64,000 nt of DNA from Solimonas sp041659605 (GTDB lineage Bacteria; Pseudomonadota; Gammaproteobacteria; Nevskiales; Nevskiaceae): the NCBI GenBank assembly GCA_041659605.1, contig JBAZXW010000005.1:62001-126000 (forward strand), read 5' to 3'. The notes beneath the pieces were generated by a model. It was not told the DNA's origin. It did no database searches and was given only the letters and a program-made list of their open reading frames with translations. A program made the translations under genes and the position numbers. Below, piece by piece: positions 1 to 9,193 of this stretch. Each line of letters opens with the position of its first letter. The stretch's first letter is position 1.

Positions 1-209
1 TGTCGCAGCTCACCGCGATTCTCGCCGCGCACGACATCAGCGTCGAGGCCATCCTGCAGCGCGAGCCGCGCGGCGGCGACGACGCCACGGTGGCGCTGAT
101 CACGTCGGTGATCCCGGAGCATCGTTTCGACGACGCGCTGGCGGAGATGCAGAAACTACCGTTTGTGCGACCCGGTGTCGCGCGTTTCCGCGTCGAGAAA
201 TTTTCCTGA
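1..209 (+). CDS. hom: Homoserine dehydrogenase, C-terminal end (partial)
   Basis: The open frame enters from the left edge (first full codon at 3) and stops with TGA at 207-209. The visible 68 or so residues have the beta-alpha pattern of the C-terminal ACT domain of homoserine dehydrogenase (ILAAHDISVEAILQRE, then VALITSVIPE). The enzyme reduces aspartate semialdehyde to homoserine, and the ACT domain usually mediates threonine feedback. The call rests largely on context, because thrC follows one gene downstream, as in other gammaproteobacteria. The catalytic domain lies outside the window. Confidence 0.8.
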   Translation, partial: SQLTAILAAHDISVEAILQREPRGGDDATVALITSVIPEHRFDDALAEMQKLPFVRPGVARFRVEKFS

Positions 210-229
210 CACGAGGCGGTATCCGGCAG

Positions 230-838
230 GTGCGCAAACCTCTCCAGCTCGAACCGGTCACGCTCGACGGACGTCACGTCCGCCTCGAACCCGTCGAAGA
301 GCGGCACTTTGCCGCGCTGTGCGAGGCCGGCGCCGATCCGGCGATCTGGGCCTGGTATCCGCTGCTGCTGGACCAGCCCGAGCGCATGCGCGAGCACTTC
401 GACGAAGCGATCGCATGGCAGCGCCAGGGCAAGGCACTGGCCTTCGTCCAGGTCGACCGCGCGAGCGGCCGCGTCGCCGGCGCAACGCGGCTGGTGATCA
501 TGTCGGCGCCGCACTATCGCGCCGAAGTCGGCTGGACCTGGCTCAATCCGGCGTTCCAGCGCACGGCGATCAACACCGAGGCCAAGTACCTGTTGTTGAC
601 GCACGCGTTCGAGACGCTGAACCTGCTGCGCGTCGAGTTCAAGACCGATGCGCTCAACCTGGCGTCGCGGCGTGCGCTCGTGCGCATCGGGGCGGTCGAG
701 GAGGGCACGCACCGCAGCCACATGATCACCGAGACCGGCCGCATCCGCGATTCGGCGTATTTCAGCGTCATCGAGCGCGACTGGCCCGCGGTCAAGCTGC
801 GCCTTGAGGCACGTCTGGGCCGCGCCGATCCCGCATAA
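230..838 (+). CDS. GNAT family N-acetyltransferase (RimJ/RimL-like)
   Basis: A 202-residue GNAT-fold protein. It opens with the LDGRHVRLEPVEERHF segment typical of RimJ/RimL-type transferases and has the conserved region around EVGWTWLNPAFQRTAIN, where acetyl-CoA binds in the family. GTG at 230 is used, 20 bases after the hom stop, so it is probably co-transcribed with hom and thrC. It would transfer an acetyl group from acetyl-CoA to an amine or protein N-terminus; the substrate is unknown. Its place between hom and thrC does not by itself imply a role in threonine synthesis. Confidence 0.85.
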   Translation: MRKPLQLEPVTLDGRHVRLEPVEERHFAALCEAGADPAIWAWYPLLLDQPERMREHFDEAIAWQRQGKALAFVQVDRASGRVAGATRLVIMSAPHYRAEVGWTWLNPAFQRTAINTEAKYLLLTHAFETLNLLRVEFKTDALNLASRRALVRIGAVEEGTHRSHMITETGRIRDSAYFSVIERDWPAVKLRLEARLGRADPA

Positions 839-882
839 ACTCTTCTGTCTTCGAACTGCTGTTCATCCTGTCGAGAACTCCC

Positions 883-2001
883 GTGACCCGTTACACCGGC
901 CTCATCGATCATTACCGTCACCGTCTGCCGCTCGCCGCCGACGCGCGCGCAATTTCCCTGGGCGAGGGCCGCACGCCGCTGATCCGCATCGACAACGTCG
1001 CGCGCGACGCCGGCTTCGACGGCGAGCTGTACGTCAAGTTCGAAGGCCTCAACCCGACCGGCTCATTCAAGGACCGCGGCATGACCGTTGCGGTGACGCA
1101 GGCCGTGCACGAGGGCTCGCGCGCAATCATCTGCGCTTCAACCGGCAATACGTCGGCAGCGGCGGCGGCTTACGCGGCGCGCGCCGGCATCACCGCCTTC
1201 GTGCTGATCCCGGAGGGCAAGATCGCGCTCGGCAAGCTCGCACAGGCGGTCGTGCATGGCGCCGTCGTCGTGCAGATCCAGGGCAACTTCGATGACGGCA
1301 TGCGCCTGGTCAAGGAAGTCGCGCAGACCGCGCCGGTGGCTATCGTCAACTCGATCAACCCGTACCGCCTGCAGGGCCAGAAAACCGCGGCCTTCGAGAT
1401 CGTCGAGGAACTGGGCCGGGCACCGGACTACCACTGCCTGCCAGTCGGCAACGCCGGCAACATCTCGGCGTACTGGATGGGCTATTCGGAAATGACCGGC
1501 CAGCGTACGGCTGCGTCCAAGCCGTTCTACAACGGGTCCGGCTACGACCGGACCGCGGTGACCGACCGGCGTCCGGTGATGGTCGGCTACCAGGCCGCCG
1601 GCGCGGCGCCGTTCCTGCGCGGCGGTCCCGTCGCCGAGCCGGAAACGGTCGCGACCGCGATCCGCATCGGCAATCCGCAGTCCTGGGACCTGGCCTGGGC
1701 GGCACAGAAGGACTCGAACGGCTGGTTCGACGAATTCAGCGACGCGCAGATCCTGGCGACGCAGAAGATGCTGGCGATGCGCGAAGGCGTGTTCTGCGAG
1801 CCGGCGTCGGCGACCTCGCTGTGCGGTGCGCTGCACGACATCAAGGCCGGCAAGATCAAGCCCGGTGCGACGGTGGTCTGCACGCTGACCGGCAACGGCC
1901 TCAAAGACCCGGACATCGTCATGAAGGACGGCCTCAAGGACCTGATCCGCGTGCCGGCGGACCGCGCGGCCGTCGAGAAGGCGCTGCTGGCGCGGATGTA
2001 G
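883..2001 (+). CDS. thrC: Threonine synthase
   Basis: A 372-residue PLP enzyme converting O-phosphohomoserine to threonine in the cytoplasm. The cofactor lysine is K63 in NPTGSFKDRGM, and the substrate-binding STGNTSAAAAAYAA stretch and the GYQAAGAAP motif are present. It is the shorter threonine synthase form, not the ~470-residue form. Compared with the family I recall, there is a short extra loop of about 20 residues before GYQAAG (near residues 206-225). The start is GTG at 883. The TAG stop (1999-2001) lies inside the left arm of a REP-like inverted repeat. Confidence 0.95.
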   Translation: MTRYTGLIDHYRHRLPLAADARAISLGEGRTPLIRIDNVARDAGFDGELYVKFEGLNPTGSFKDRGMTVAVTQAVHEGSRAIICASTGNTSAAAAAYAARAGITAFVLIPEGKIALGKLAQAVVHGAVVVQIQGNFDDGMRLVKEVAQTAPVAIVNSINPYRLQGQKTAAFEIVEELGRAPDYHCLPVGNAGNISAYWMGYSEMTGQRTAASKPFYNGSGYDRTAVTDRRPVMVGYQAAGAAPFLRGGPVAEPETVATAIRIGNPQSWDLAWAAQKDSNGWFDEFSDAQILATQKMLAMREGVFCEPASATSLCGALHDIKAGKIKPGATVVCTLTGNGLKDPDIVMKDGLKDLIRVPADRAAVEKALLARM

Positions 2002-2072
2002 GAGCGGCCCATGGCCGCGATTCTTCTCGGTGCGGCACGCACGCCGCAATCGCGGCCATGGGCCGCTCCTAC
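1998..2072. repeat. REP-type inverted repeat (REPIN-like pair)
   Basis: Two perfect 25-base arms, 1998-2022 and 2048-2072, are reverse complements of one another and are separated by a 25-base spacer. Each arm begins GTAGGAGCGGCCCATGGCC, the same style as the GTAGGAGCGGC-type REP sequences of pseudomonads and xanthomonads. Two head-to-head REPs form a REPIN, which RAYT (TnpA-REP) transposases are thought to mobilise. The left arm supplies the thrC stop codon and the right arm ends 18 bases before recJ. It may fold in mRNA and attenuate read-through. No RAYT gene is in the window. Confidence 0.85.
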
Positions 2073-2090
2073 AGTAATCGCGGCAAAGCG

Positions 2091-3788
2091 ATGACGACTC
2101 CGATCGTCCGTCGTCGCACGTCGGGCGAGCCTGATCGCCTTCCGGCGTCGCTCCACCCGGTGCTGCGCCGCGTTTACGCGGCGCGCGGTGTCGAGCCGGA
2201 TCAGCTGTCGCTGGAACTGCGCGAACTGCTGCCGCCCGAGGGCCTGCTCGGCATCGATGCCGCGGCGGCGCGCCTGGCCGACGCGATCGAACGCGGCGAG
2301 CGCATCGTCATCGCCGGTGACTACGACGCGGACGGCGCGACCGGAACGGCCGTGGCCGTGCTCGGGCTGCGTGCGCTCGGCGCAGCCGATGTGCACTACG
2401 TCGTTCCCGACCGCTTCCGCATGGGCTACGGCCTGTCGCCGGCGCTGGCCGAACTGGCCGCCGCGACCGGCGCGAGCGTGCTGGTGACCGTCGACAACGG
2501 CATTGCCAGTCATGCCGGCGTCGATCGCGCACGCGCGCTGGGGATGCACGTTGTCATCACAGACCATCATCTGCCCGGGGCGGAATTGCCGGCGGCAGAT
2601 GCGATCGTCAATCCGAACCAGCCCGGCTGTGGTTTTGCATCGAAGTCGCTTGCCGGCGTCGGCACAATGTTCTACGTGTTGCTGGCGCTGCGCGCGGAAC
2701 TGCGTCGGCGCGGCGCGTTTGCGACGCGCGTCGAGCCCAATCTGGCCGAACTGCTGGACCTGGTCGCGATCGGCACGGTCGCCGATGTCGTACGCCTGGA
2801 CCGCAACAATCGAATCCTCGTCGAGCAGGGGCTGCGCCGCATCCGCGCCGGCCGCGCGCGTCCGGGCGTGCAGGCGCTGCTACGCCATGCCGGACGCCAG
2901 TCCGAGCGCATCGCGGCGATCGATCTGGGGTTCGCGCTGGGCCCGCGCATCAACGCCGCCGGCCGCCTCGACGACATGCGCGCGGGCATCGAATGCCTGC
3001 TCGCGCCGGACCTCGCGAGCGCCGAGCCGCTCGCGGCCACGCTCGACCGCTTCAACCGCGAACGCCGCGAAATCCAGGAACAGATGCACCTGGACGCGCT
3101 CGAACTCGTGGACGGCGCCGGCGAGGTTGGCTTGTGCCTGTTCCACGCCGAGTGGCACGAGGGCGTCGTCGGCCTCGTCGCGGCCAAGGTCAAGGAACTG
3201 CGGCACCGACCGGTGATCGCGTTCGCGCGCGCGCAGCAGCCCGGCGAGCTGAAGGGATCGGGCCGCTCGATTCAGGGGCTGCACCTGCGCGACGTGCTGG
3301 TCGCCGTCGATGCGCAGCAGCCGGGGCTGATCCCGCGTTTCGGCGGGCACGCCATGGCCGCGGGGCTGAGCCTGGCCGAGCGTGATCTCGATCGCTTTGC
3401 GGTGGCCTTCGACGCGGCCTGCGCCGCCCAGCTCGACGCCGCGGCGTTGCAGCGTGTGATCGAGACCGATGGTGAACTGGCACCCGGCGAGCTGGTGCTC
3501 GAAACCGCGCGGGCACTGGAGCATGCGGGGCCGTGGGGTCAGGGTTTCGCGGAGCCCCAGTTCGAGGGGCACTTCGAAGTTGAACAGGCGCGCTGCGTCG
3601 GCGCCGACGGCAGTCACGTGAAGTACCGGCTGCGCCACGCCGGAGGCAGCGTGACGGCGATCGACTTCGGCGGTGCCGCGCGGCTGCGGACCTCAGGGCG
3701 GCTAGGCGCGGTCTATGCGCTCGGCGTCAACCGCTACCAGGGCTCCGAGAGTCTCGACCTGCGGCTGCAGTACGTCGGAGATTTCTGA
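2091..3788 (+). CDS. recJ: Single-stranded-DNA-specific exonuclease RecJ
   Basis: A 565-residue DHH-family nuclease that degrades single-stranded DNA 5' to 3' in recombination and mismatch repair. The DHH-phosphoesterase motifs are visible: VIAGDYDADGATGTA (motif I), VTVDNGI, and VVITDHHLPG with the signature DHH. The DHHA1 part carries RPVIAFARA and SIQGLHLRDVL and ends in FGGHAMAAGL. Length is normal for RecJ. ATG 2091 was chosen: the frame is open further upstream but there it runs through thrC and the REP element. recJ next to thrC/hom is common in gammaproteobacteria. Confidence 0.95.
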   Translation: MTTPIVRRRTSGEPDRLPASLHPVLRRVYAARGVEPDQLSLELRELLPPEGLLGIDAAAARLADAIERGERIVIAGDYDADGATGTAVAVLGLRALGAADVHYVVPDRFRMGYGLSPALAELAAATGASVLVTVDNGIASHAGVDRARALGMHVVITDHHLPGAELPAADAIVNPNQPGCGFASKSLAGVGTMFYVLLALRAELRRRGAFATRVEPNLAELLDLVAIGTVADVVRLDRNNRILVEQGLRRIRAGRARPGVQALLRHAGRQSERIAAIDLGFALGPRINAAGRLDDMRAGIECLLAPDLASAEPLAATLDRFNRERREIQEQMHLDALELVDGAGEVGLCLFHAEWHEGVVGLVAAKVKELRHRPVIAFARAQQPGELKGSGRSIQGLHLRDVLVAVDAQQPGLIPRFGGHAMAAGLSLAERDLDRFAVAFDAACAAQLDAAALQRVIETDGELAPGELVLETARALEHAGPWGQGFAEPQFEGHFEVEQARCVGADGSHVKYRLRHAGGSVTAIDFGGAARLRTSGRLGAVYALGVNRYQGSESLDLRLQYVGDF

Positions 3789-3886
3789 CATCCCCTACAC
3801 GGCCGCTTAGGTCATTTCTATTGTGGCCGCGTTGCGCAGTGCCGCCTACGATGCGCGATCCTGGCTTCCACTCGCTGGAGTTTCCC

Positions 3887-6082
3887 TTGCTTCGTCTGAC
3901 TCAGGCCCTCGCGGCCTCCGTGGTGATCGTCGTTCTGTCTGCCTGCGGCGATAGGAACTCGGCCGACCCGGCCGGCGAAGGGCCCGGCGAGCAGGAGACG
4001 CCGGTCACGCGCTTCGATCTTGCCAACCGCTGCATTGTCCTCAAGTCGCTCGCTGCGGATCGCTTCGTCGTGCGCGACGGCACCGGCTACTCCGCCAGCG
4101 CCGCGACCGCGGAATCGGCGGAGCGGTTCTTCATGAAGCCGACCGCGCTGGGCGAGTACCTGTTCTATGCGCAGGATCAGTCGCTGCTCGCCGGCAACGG
4201 CAGCGCCGTCGAAGTCGCGACTGCGGCGTCGGGTCTGTCGAACTGGATCGTCGAGATGCCCACGAGCGGGCGCTATACGGCGATGCTGGAGGGGGCCAGC
4301 CAGTCCCTGGCCACGGATGCGCAGGGCCGGCTGGTCCTGGCCGACCAGGCCGGCGAGTTTGCGTTCGAGGCGGGGACGGGCTGCACCGCGTATCCGGAGA
4401 TCGCCGACGATGTCGTCGGCAAGACCTACAGCGGCCGTGGCGTGGACCAGCCGGTGATCGGTTTCGCCGAAGTGCACACGCACATGGCGATGGGCCATGA
4501 GATGTCGGACGGCAAGACGATCGTCGGCCCGTCCGCGGGCGGCGCGATGTACGGACAGATGTTCCATCGCTTCGGCGTGCCGCATGCGTTGGAGGACTGT
4601 GCCGACTTCCACGGGCCCAACGGCTCGCGCGATCCCGAGGCCACGATTCTCGACATGAGCCCGCTGGCGCTGCACGACACGCAGGGCTGGCCAAGCTTCG
4701 TCGACTGGCCGGCGTACGACTCGCAGCTGCACCAGGCGATGTACTACAAGTGGGTGGAGCGCGCGTGGAAAGCCGGTCTGCGCATCATGGTGTCCGAAGG
4801 CACCAACATCGCGGCGCTGTGTGAAGTGGCGAAGGTCTACATGACCACGGTCAACCCCGATGCGCAGTCGTTCGACTGCAACGACATGAATCTGGGCGTC
4901 GGGCAGGTCAAGTATCTCTATCAGCTGCAGGACTATGTCGATGCGCAGGAAGGCGGCCCGGGCAAGGGCTGGTTCCGCATCGTCAAGGACCCGGCCGAGG
5001 CGCGGCGCGTGATCAACGACGGCAAGCTCGCCGTCGTGCCCGGACTCGAATTCGCCAACCTCTTCAACTGCTCTGTGACTTTCGACCCGCTCGGCAACGA
5101 GACCGCCGGCTGCACGAAGGAAGACATCGACCGCCAGATCGACGAGGTCTGGGAGCTGGGCGTGCGCGAGCTGTTCCCGTATCACGACGTCAACAGCGCG
5201 CTGGGCGGCACCGGCATTTTCGATGGCCTGGCGCTCAACCTCGTCGGCTACTACGGCACGGGCGCTTTCTGGCAGACCTATGACTGTCCTGAAACGGGCG
5301 AAGGCGAGGCTTACTTCTACGATGCCGGCGCCTATATGTACGACCCCAGTGCGCCATCCGGTTTCGGCGACGATCCGGTGACCGGTGCGCTGATTGATAA
5401 CCTGCAGGGTCCCTTGCCGACCTACCCAACGGGGCGGCGCCAGTGCAACGCCCGCGGCATGACCGAACTGGGCCAGTACGCGATGCAGAAGCTGATGGCC
5501 AAGAAGTTCGTCATCGACATCGATCACGCCGAGCTGTCGATCAAGCAGGACATGATCGACATGGCCAAGGCGCAGACGCCGGCGTATCCGTTGATCTCCG
5601 CGCATGGCGGGCACGGCGGCATCTCAACGCAGCAGGCGCGCGAGATCTTGGCGTTGGGCGGGCTGATCTATCCGTTCAAGCCCAACGGCAAGGGGCATGT
5701 GGACTTCATCCAGAAGCTCAAGCCGATCTGGCCGGAAGGTCGGCCGATGGCGGTCGGCTATGGCATGGATGCCAACGGCATCGCCGACCGCGCGACCCCG
5801 CGCGGCGCCGGTTCGGAACCGGTGCAGTACCCGTTCACCCTGTTCCAGGGGACGGACTGGGGACCGCAGTTCGCCGGCATCGCGCCGGTGACCTTCAACC
5901 TGCAAACCGTGCCGGAAAGCGGCAAGACCTGGAACATCGACGAGGTCGGCACCGCCCATTACGGCATGGTCGCGGACTATGTCGAGGAAATCCGCATCGA
6001 AGGCGGCCAGGAGGCTCTGGACGCCCTCTACAATTCGGCCGAGGCCTATCTGCAGATGTGGGAGCAGACGGTCGGTCGCTGA
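3887..6082 (+). CDS. Lipoprotein with a predicted metal-dependent hydrolase domain
   Basis: TTG at 3887 is preferred because GGAG (3877-3880) sits six bases upstream and it gives a clean lipoprotein signal: LRLTQALAASVVIVV, then lipobox LSAC. ATG at 3851 in the same frame is the alternative. The mature part of about 710 residues contains GFAEVHTHMAMGHE, a His-X-His pair like the first metal motif of amidohydrolases and membrane dipeptidases, then VIDIDHAELSIKQDM and LISAHGGHGG late in the protein. I infer a surface-anchored zinc or metal hydrolase; the substrate is unknown. The next two genes follow closely on the same strand. Confidence 0.6.
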   Translation: MLRLTQALAASVVIVVLSACGDRNSADPAGEGPGEQETPVTRFDLANRCIVLKSLAADRFVVRDGTGYSASAATAESAERFFMKPTALGEYLFYAQDQSLLAGNGSAVEVATAASGLSNWIVEMPTSGRYTAMLEGASQSLATDAQGRLVLADQAGEFAFEAGTGCTAYPEIADDVVGKTYSGRGVDQPVIGFAEVHTHMAMGHEMSDGKTIVGPSAGGAMYGQMFHRFGVPHALEDCADFHGPNGSRDPEATILDMSPLALHDTQGWPSFVDWPAYDSQLHQAMYYKWVERAWKAGLRIMVSEGTNIAALCEVAKVYMTTVNPDAQSFDCNDMNLGVGQVKYLYQLQDYVDAQEGGPGKGWFRIVKDPAEARRVINDGKLAVVPGLEFANLFNCSVTFDPLGNETAGCTKEDIDRQIDEVWELGVRELFPYHDVNSALGGTGIFDGLALNLVGYYGTGAFWQTYDCPETGEGEAYFYDAGAYMYDPSAPSGFGDDPVTGALIDNLQGPLPTYPTGRRQCNARGMTELGQYAMQKLMAKKFVIDIDHAELSIKQDMIDMAKAQTPAYPLISAHGGHGGISTQQAREILALGGLIYPFKPNGKGHVDFIQKLKPIWPEGRPMAVGYGMDANGIADRATPRGAGSEPVQYPFTLFQGTDWGPQFAGIAPVTFNLQTVPESGKTWNIDEVGTAHYGMVADYVEEIRIEGGQEALDALYNSAEAYLQMWEQTVGR

Positions 6083-6097
6083 GGCCAGGAGCACGCG

Positions 6098-6514
6098 ATG
6101 CGGATATCGATTTTTGTCGCCCTGGCGATCGCGCTGCTGGCCGGGCTGTGGATCTGGCTGCGGCCGGCCCCCGAGGCGCCGGCCGCGCCGGCGACCGCTG
6201 CGGTGTCGATCGCCGCGGCAAGCGCAACCGCAAGCGCCGCGCCGACACCGGAGCCGCGCCGCTTCAGTCTGACGGTGCCTGCCGCTGCCGACAGCGATGG
6301 CGTGCTGCGCGTGCGCCAGGGCGAGCGCGTCGAGCTGAGCGTCACCAGCGCCAAGGACGACGAGCTGCATCTGCACGGTTATGACCTGTCGCTGCACCTG
6401 AAGGGCGGGGCGCCGGCGACGCTGGCGTTCACCGCCGAGCACGCCGGCCGCTTCGAGATCGAGCTGCACCACGTCCATGCCGAAATCGGCGTGCTCGAAG
6501 TCAGCCCGCGCTGA
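6098..6514 (+). CDS. Small exported cupredoxin-like protein
   Basis: A 138-residue protein with an N-terminal membrane or signal helix (ISIFVALAIALLAGLWIWL), an Ala/Pro-rich linker to about residue 48, and a beta-rich domain. The domain resembles the EfeO/cupredoxin-1 type: FSLTVPA, GERVELSVTSAKDDELHLHGYDL, then HAGRFEIELHHVHAEIGVLEV. Several His residues (HLHGY, HHVH) are plausible copper ligands, but the set is not canonical. It starts 15 bases after the lipoprotein gene and its 3' end overlaps the next frame, suggesting one operon. A periplasmic metal-binding partner of the downstream membrane protein is an inference. Confidence 0.65.
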   Translation: MRISIFVALAIALLAGLWIWLRPAPEAPAAPATAAVSIAAASATASAAPTPEPRRFSLTVPAAADSDGVLRVRQGERVELSVTSAKDDELHLHGYDLSLHLKGGAPATLAFTAEHAGRFEIELHHVHAEIGVLEVSPR

Positions 6515-7967
6515 GACCTCGTTGTGGTTCGGGGCCGCCGCCGTGTCCGCGGCAGCCTTGCCGTCGACCGCGGCCGCGCATTCGTTCGGCCGCATGTACA
6601 ACCTGCCGGTGCCGTTCTGGATGTACGCCTACGGCGCGGCGGCGGCGCTGCTGCTGTCCTTTGTCGTCGTCGGCTGGTTCGGCTCCGCACCGGCAGCCGC
6701 AGCACCGATATCGACACGCCGGCTGCCCGGTGATTCGCGACCGCAGAACCGGGTGCGCCGGCGCCTGTCGGTTCTGTTGCGCGCCGTCGGCCTGATGTGT
6801 CTGCTGTTGTGCCTGCTGACCGGCTTCTTCGGCACGCGCGATCCCTACCGCAACTTCAACATGACCTTCTTCTGGGTCGTGTTCGTGCTCGGCTTTGCCT
6901 ACCTGACGGCGCTGGTCGGCGATCTGTACGCGCTGATGAATCCGTGGCGGACGCTGGCTGACCTGATCGGCCGCGTCTGGCGCGGCTACCTGCGTGGGCG
7001 CGTTCCGTATCCGGCGCGGCTCGCGTACTGGCCGGCGCTCGCGCTGTACATGGTCTTCATCTGGGTCGAGCTGTTCGGATTCACGCGGCCGCTGTCGCTG
7101 GCGCAATGGCTGTCCGGCTACACGCTGCTGAATCTGTTCGCCGTGTGGCTGTTCGGCGCCGCTGCGTGGTTCCGCTACGGCGAATTCTTCGGCGTGTTCC
7201 TGCGTCTGCTCGCGCAGATGGCGCCGCTCGATATCGCGCCGGGACGCGGCCTGCGACTGCGCGCCCCCTTCGCCGGGCTGCTGGAAGAGAAGGCGGAGAG
7301 CGACAGCATGCTGGTGTTCGTGCTGTTCATGCTGTCGTCGACCGCCTTCGACGGCCTGCGCGCGACCGTGCCGTGGTTCCGGCTGTTCTGGGGTGATGCG
7401 ACGGGCTTGCTGACGCAGTGGCTGGGCGGATCGCCGATCTATCACTACGTCCAGCTGCGGCCGTACTACCTGGCCTACGAGTCGCTGTGTCTGGCGCTGT
7501 CGCCGTTCGTGTATCTCGGGGTCTACCTGATCTTCATCGTGCTGGCCAAGCGGCTCGGTCGCAGCCGGCTCAGCGTGCGCGAACTGGCGCTGAGCTTCGG
7601 GTACTCGCTGCTGCCGATCGCGCTGGTCTACAACATCACCCACTACTACACGCTGATCCTGACGCAAGGCGTGAAGATCGTCAGCCTGTTGTCGGACCCC
7701 TTCGGCCGCGGCTGGAACCTGCTGGGCACCGCCGGCCTGTTCCGTGCGCCGATCCTGCCCGACCTGGGCACGGTCTGGCACACGCAGGTCGGCCTGATCC
7801 TGTTCGGCCACGTCGTCAGCGTCTGGATCGCCCACCTCGAAGCGCTGCGCCTGTTCCCAACTCGCCGTCAGGCCCTGCTGAGCCAGCTGCCGATGCTGGT
7901 GCTGATGGTCGCTTTCACCACCGCCGGTCTGTGGATTCTGGCGCAGCCGATTCAGCAGGGGCGGTGA
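6477..7967 (+). CDS. Polytopic membrane protein (fenitrothion hydrolase/FedA-like family)
   Basis: Roughly 480-496 residues with about ten hydrophobic helices. The segment ending AAAHSFGRMYNLPVPFWMY looks like a signal peptide cleavage site followed by a helix. To my memory, an AHxFGxxYxLPxPxW start typifies membrane proteins labelled fenitrothion hydrolase in databases, so the family call is by recollection and the chemistry is not established here. ATG 6477 overlaps the upstream gene by 38 bases; TTG 6522 is an alternative with a tidier signal peptide. Conserved-looking polar positions include HYVQLRPYYLAYES and YNITHYYTLILTQGVKI. Confidence 0.6.
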   Translation: MPKSACSKSARAETSLWFGAAAVSAAALPSTAAAHSFGRMYNLPVPFWMYAYGAAAALLLSFVVVGWFGSAPAAAAPISTRRLPGDSRPQNRVRRRLSVLLRAVGLMCLLLCLLTGFFGTRDPYRNFNMTFFWVVFVLGFAYLTALVGDLYALMNPWRTLADLIGRVWRGYLRGRVPYPARLAYWPALALYMVFIWVELFGFTRPLSLAQWLSGYTLLNLFAVWLFGAAAWFRYGEFFGVFLRLLAQMAPLDIAPGRGLRLRAPFAGLLEEKAESDSMLVFVLFMLSSTAFDGLRATVPWFRLFWGDATGLLTQWLGGSPIYHYVQLRPYYLAYESLCLALSPFVYLGVYLIFIVLAKRLGRSRLSVRELALSFGYSLLPIALVYNITHYYTLILTQGVKIVSLLSDPFGRGWNLLGTAGLFRAPILPDLGTVWHTQVGLILFGHVVSVWIAHLEALRLFPTRRQALLSQLPMLVLMVAFTTAGLWILAQPIQQGR

Positions 7968-7976
7968 GCGCGATTC

Positions 7977-9188
7977 TCAGCTGAACAGCCGGTTCACCGT
8001 GTGCAATGCGTCGACCAGCTGGTCGACGTCGTCGCGGCCGTTGTAGACGGCAAGCGAGGCGCGCGCGGTGGCGGGCAGGCCGAAGCGCTGCATCAGCGGC
8101 ATCGTGCAGTGATGGCCGGTGCGGATCGCGACGCCGGCCATGTCGAGGATGCTGCCGATGTCCTGCGGGTGGGCCTTGTCCATCACGAACGAGAGAATGC
8201 CGCTCTTGCGCGTCGCGGTGCCGATCAGGCGCAGGCCGGCGACGGTCTGCATGCGCTCGGTTGCGTACTCGAGCACCGTGTGCTCATGTGCGGCGATGGC
8301 GTCCAGGCCGAGCGATCCGATGTAGTCGAGCGCGGCGGCCGCGCCGATCGCGCCGCTGATGTCGGGCGTGCCGGCCTCGAACTTGTACGGCACGTCGTTC
8401 CAGGTGCTGCCTTCGAAGGCGACGGTGCGGATCATGTCGCCGCCGCCGTCGCGCGGCTGCATCGCTTCCAGGTGCGCGCGCTTGGCGTAGAGGAAGCCGA
8501 AGCCGGTGGGCCCGTAGAACTTGTGCGCGGACGCAGCGTAGAAATCGACGTCGAGCGCGCGCACGTCGACGTGTTCGTGCGCGATCGCCTGCGCGCCGTC
8601 GACCAGCACCGGGATGCCGCGCGCGTGCGCTTCGGCAATCAGGTCGGCGATCGGGTTGATCGTGCCCAGCGCGTTCGAGATGTGGCCGAAGGCGACCAGC
8701 TTGGTGCGCGAGTTGAGCATCGCGCGCCAGGCGTCAACGTCGAGCTCGCCGCGGTCGTTGACCGGCGCTGCGACAGTCTTCGCACCGGCGAGCTGCCACG
8801 GCACGATGTTCGAGTGATGCTCCATCGTCGTCAGCAGCACCTCGTCGCCGGGCGACAGGCGCGGCGCGAGATAGCTGCGCGCAACCAGATTGATCGCATC
8901 CGTTGTGCCGCGCGTGAACACGATCTCCTCGCGCTCTGCGCGCAGCCAGGTTGCGATGCGCTCGCGCGCGCTTTCGTAGGCGACGGTCGCTCGGGCGGCG
9001 AGTTCGTGCACGGCGCGGTGAACGTTGGCGTTCTGGTGGCGGTAATAGCCGTCGAGCGCGCGCAGCACCGCCTCGGGCTTCTGCGTCGTTGCGGCGTTGT
9101 CGAGATAGGCGAGGCGCTTGCCGTGGATGCGCTCGGCCAGAATCGGGAAGTCCGCGCGTACGCGCGCCAGGTCGATCGGCAGCGTCAT
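7977..9188 (-). CDS. sufS: Cysteine desulfurase SufS
   Basis: A 403-residue class-V PLP enzyme that removes sulfur from cysteine as a persulfide for Fe-S cluster assembly. The cofactor lysine is K223 in SAHKFYGPTG and the persulfide cysteine is C361 in RTGHHCTMPL, the short-loop arrangement of group II desulfurases. It is the last gene of the suf operon. ATG 9188 lies five bases past the sufD stop. A GTG at 9197, overlapping that stop as GTGA, is also possible. No sufE or sufA is adjacent. Confidence 0.95.
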   Translation of the reverse strand: MTLPIDLARVRADFPILAERIHGKRLAYLDNAATTQKPEAVLRALDGYYRHQNANVHRAVHELAARATVAYESARERIATWLRAEREEIVFTRGTTDAINLVARSYLAPRLSPGDEVLLTTMEHHSNIVPWQLAGAKTVAAPVNDRGELDVDAWRAMLNSRTKLVAFGHISNALGTINPIADLIAEAHARGIPVLVDGAQAIAHEHVDVRALDVDFYAASAHKFYGPTGFGFLYAKRAHLEAMQPRDGGGDMIRTVAFEGSTWNDVPYKFEAGTPDISGAIGAAAALDYIGSLGLDAIAAHEHTVLEYATERMQTVAGLRLIGTATRKSGILSFVMDKAHPQDIGSILDMAGVAIRTGHHCTMPLMQRFGLPATARASLAVYNGRDDVDQLVDALHTVNRLFS

Positions 9189-9193
9189 CGCCG

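Noticed and set aside
3789..3886. CGGCC/GGCCG pair after recJ as a terminator
   Set aside because: Five-base stem with a loop of about 20 bases and no T-run.
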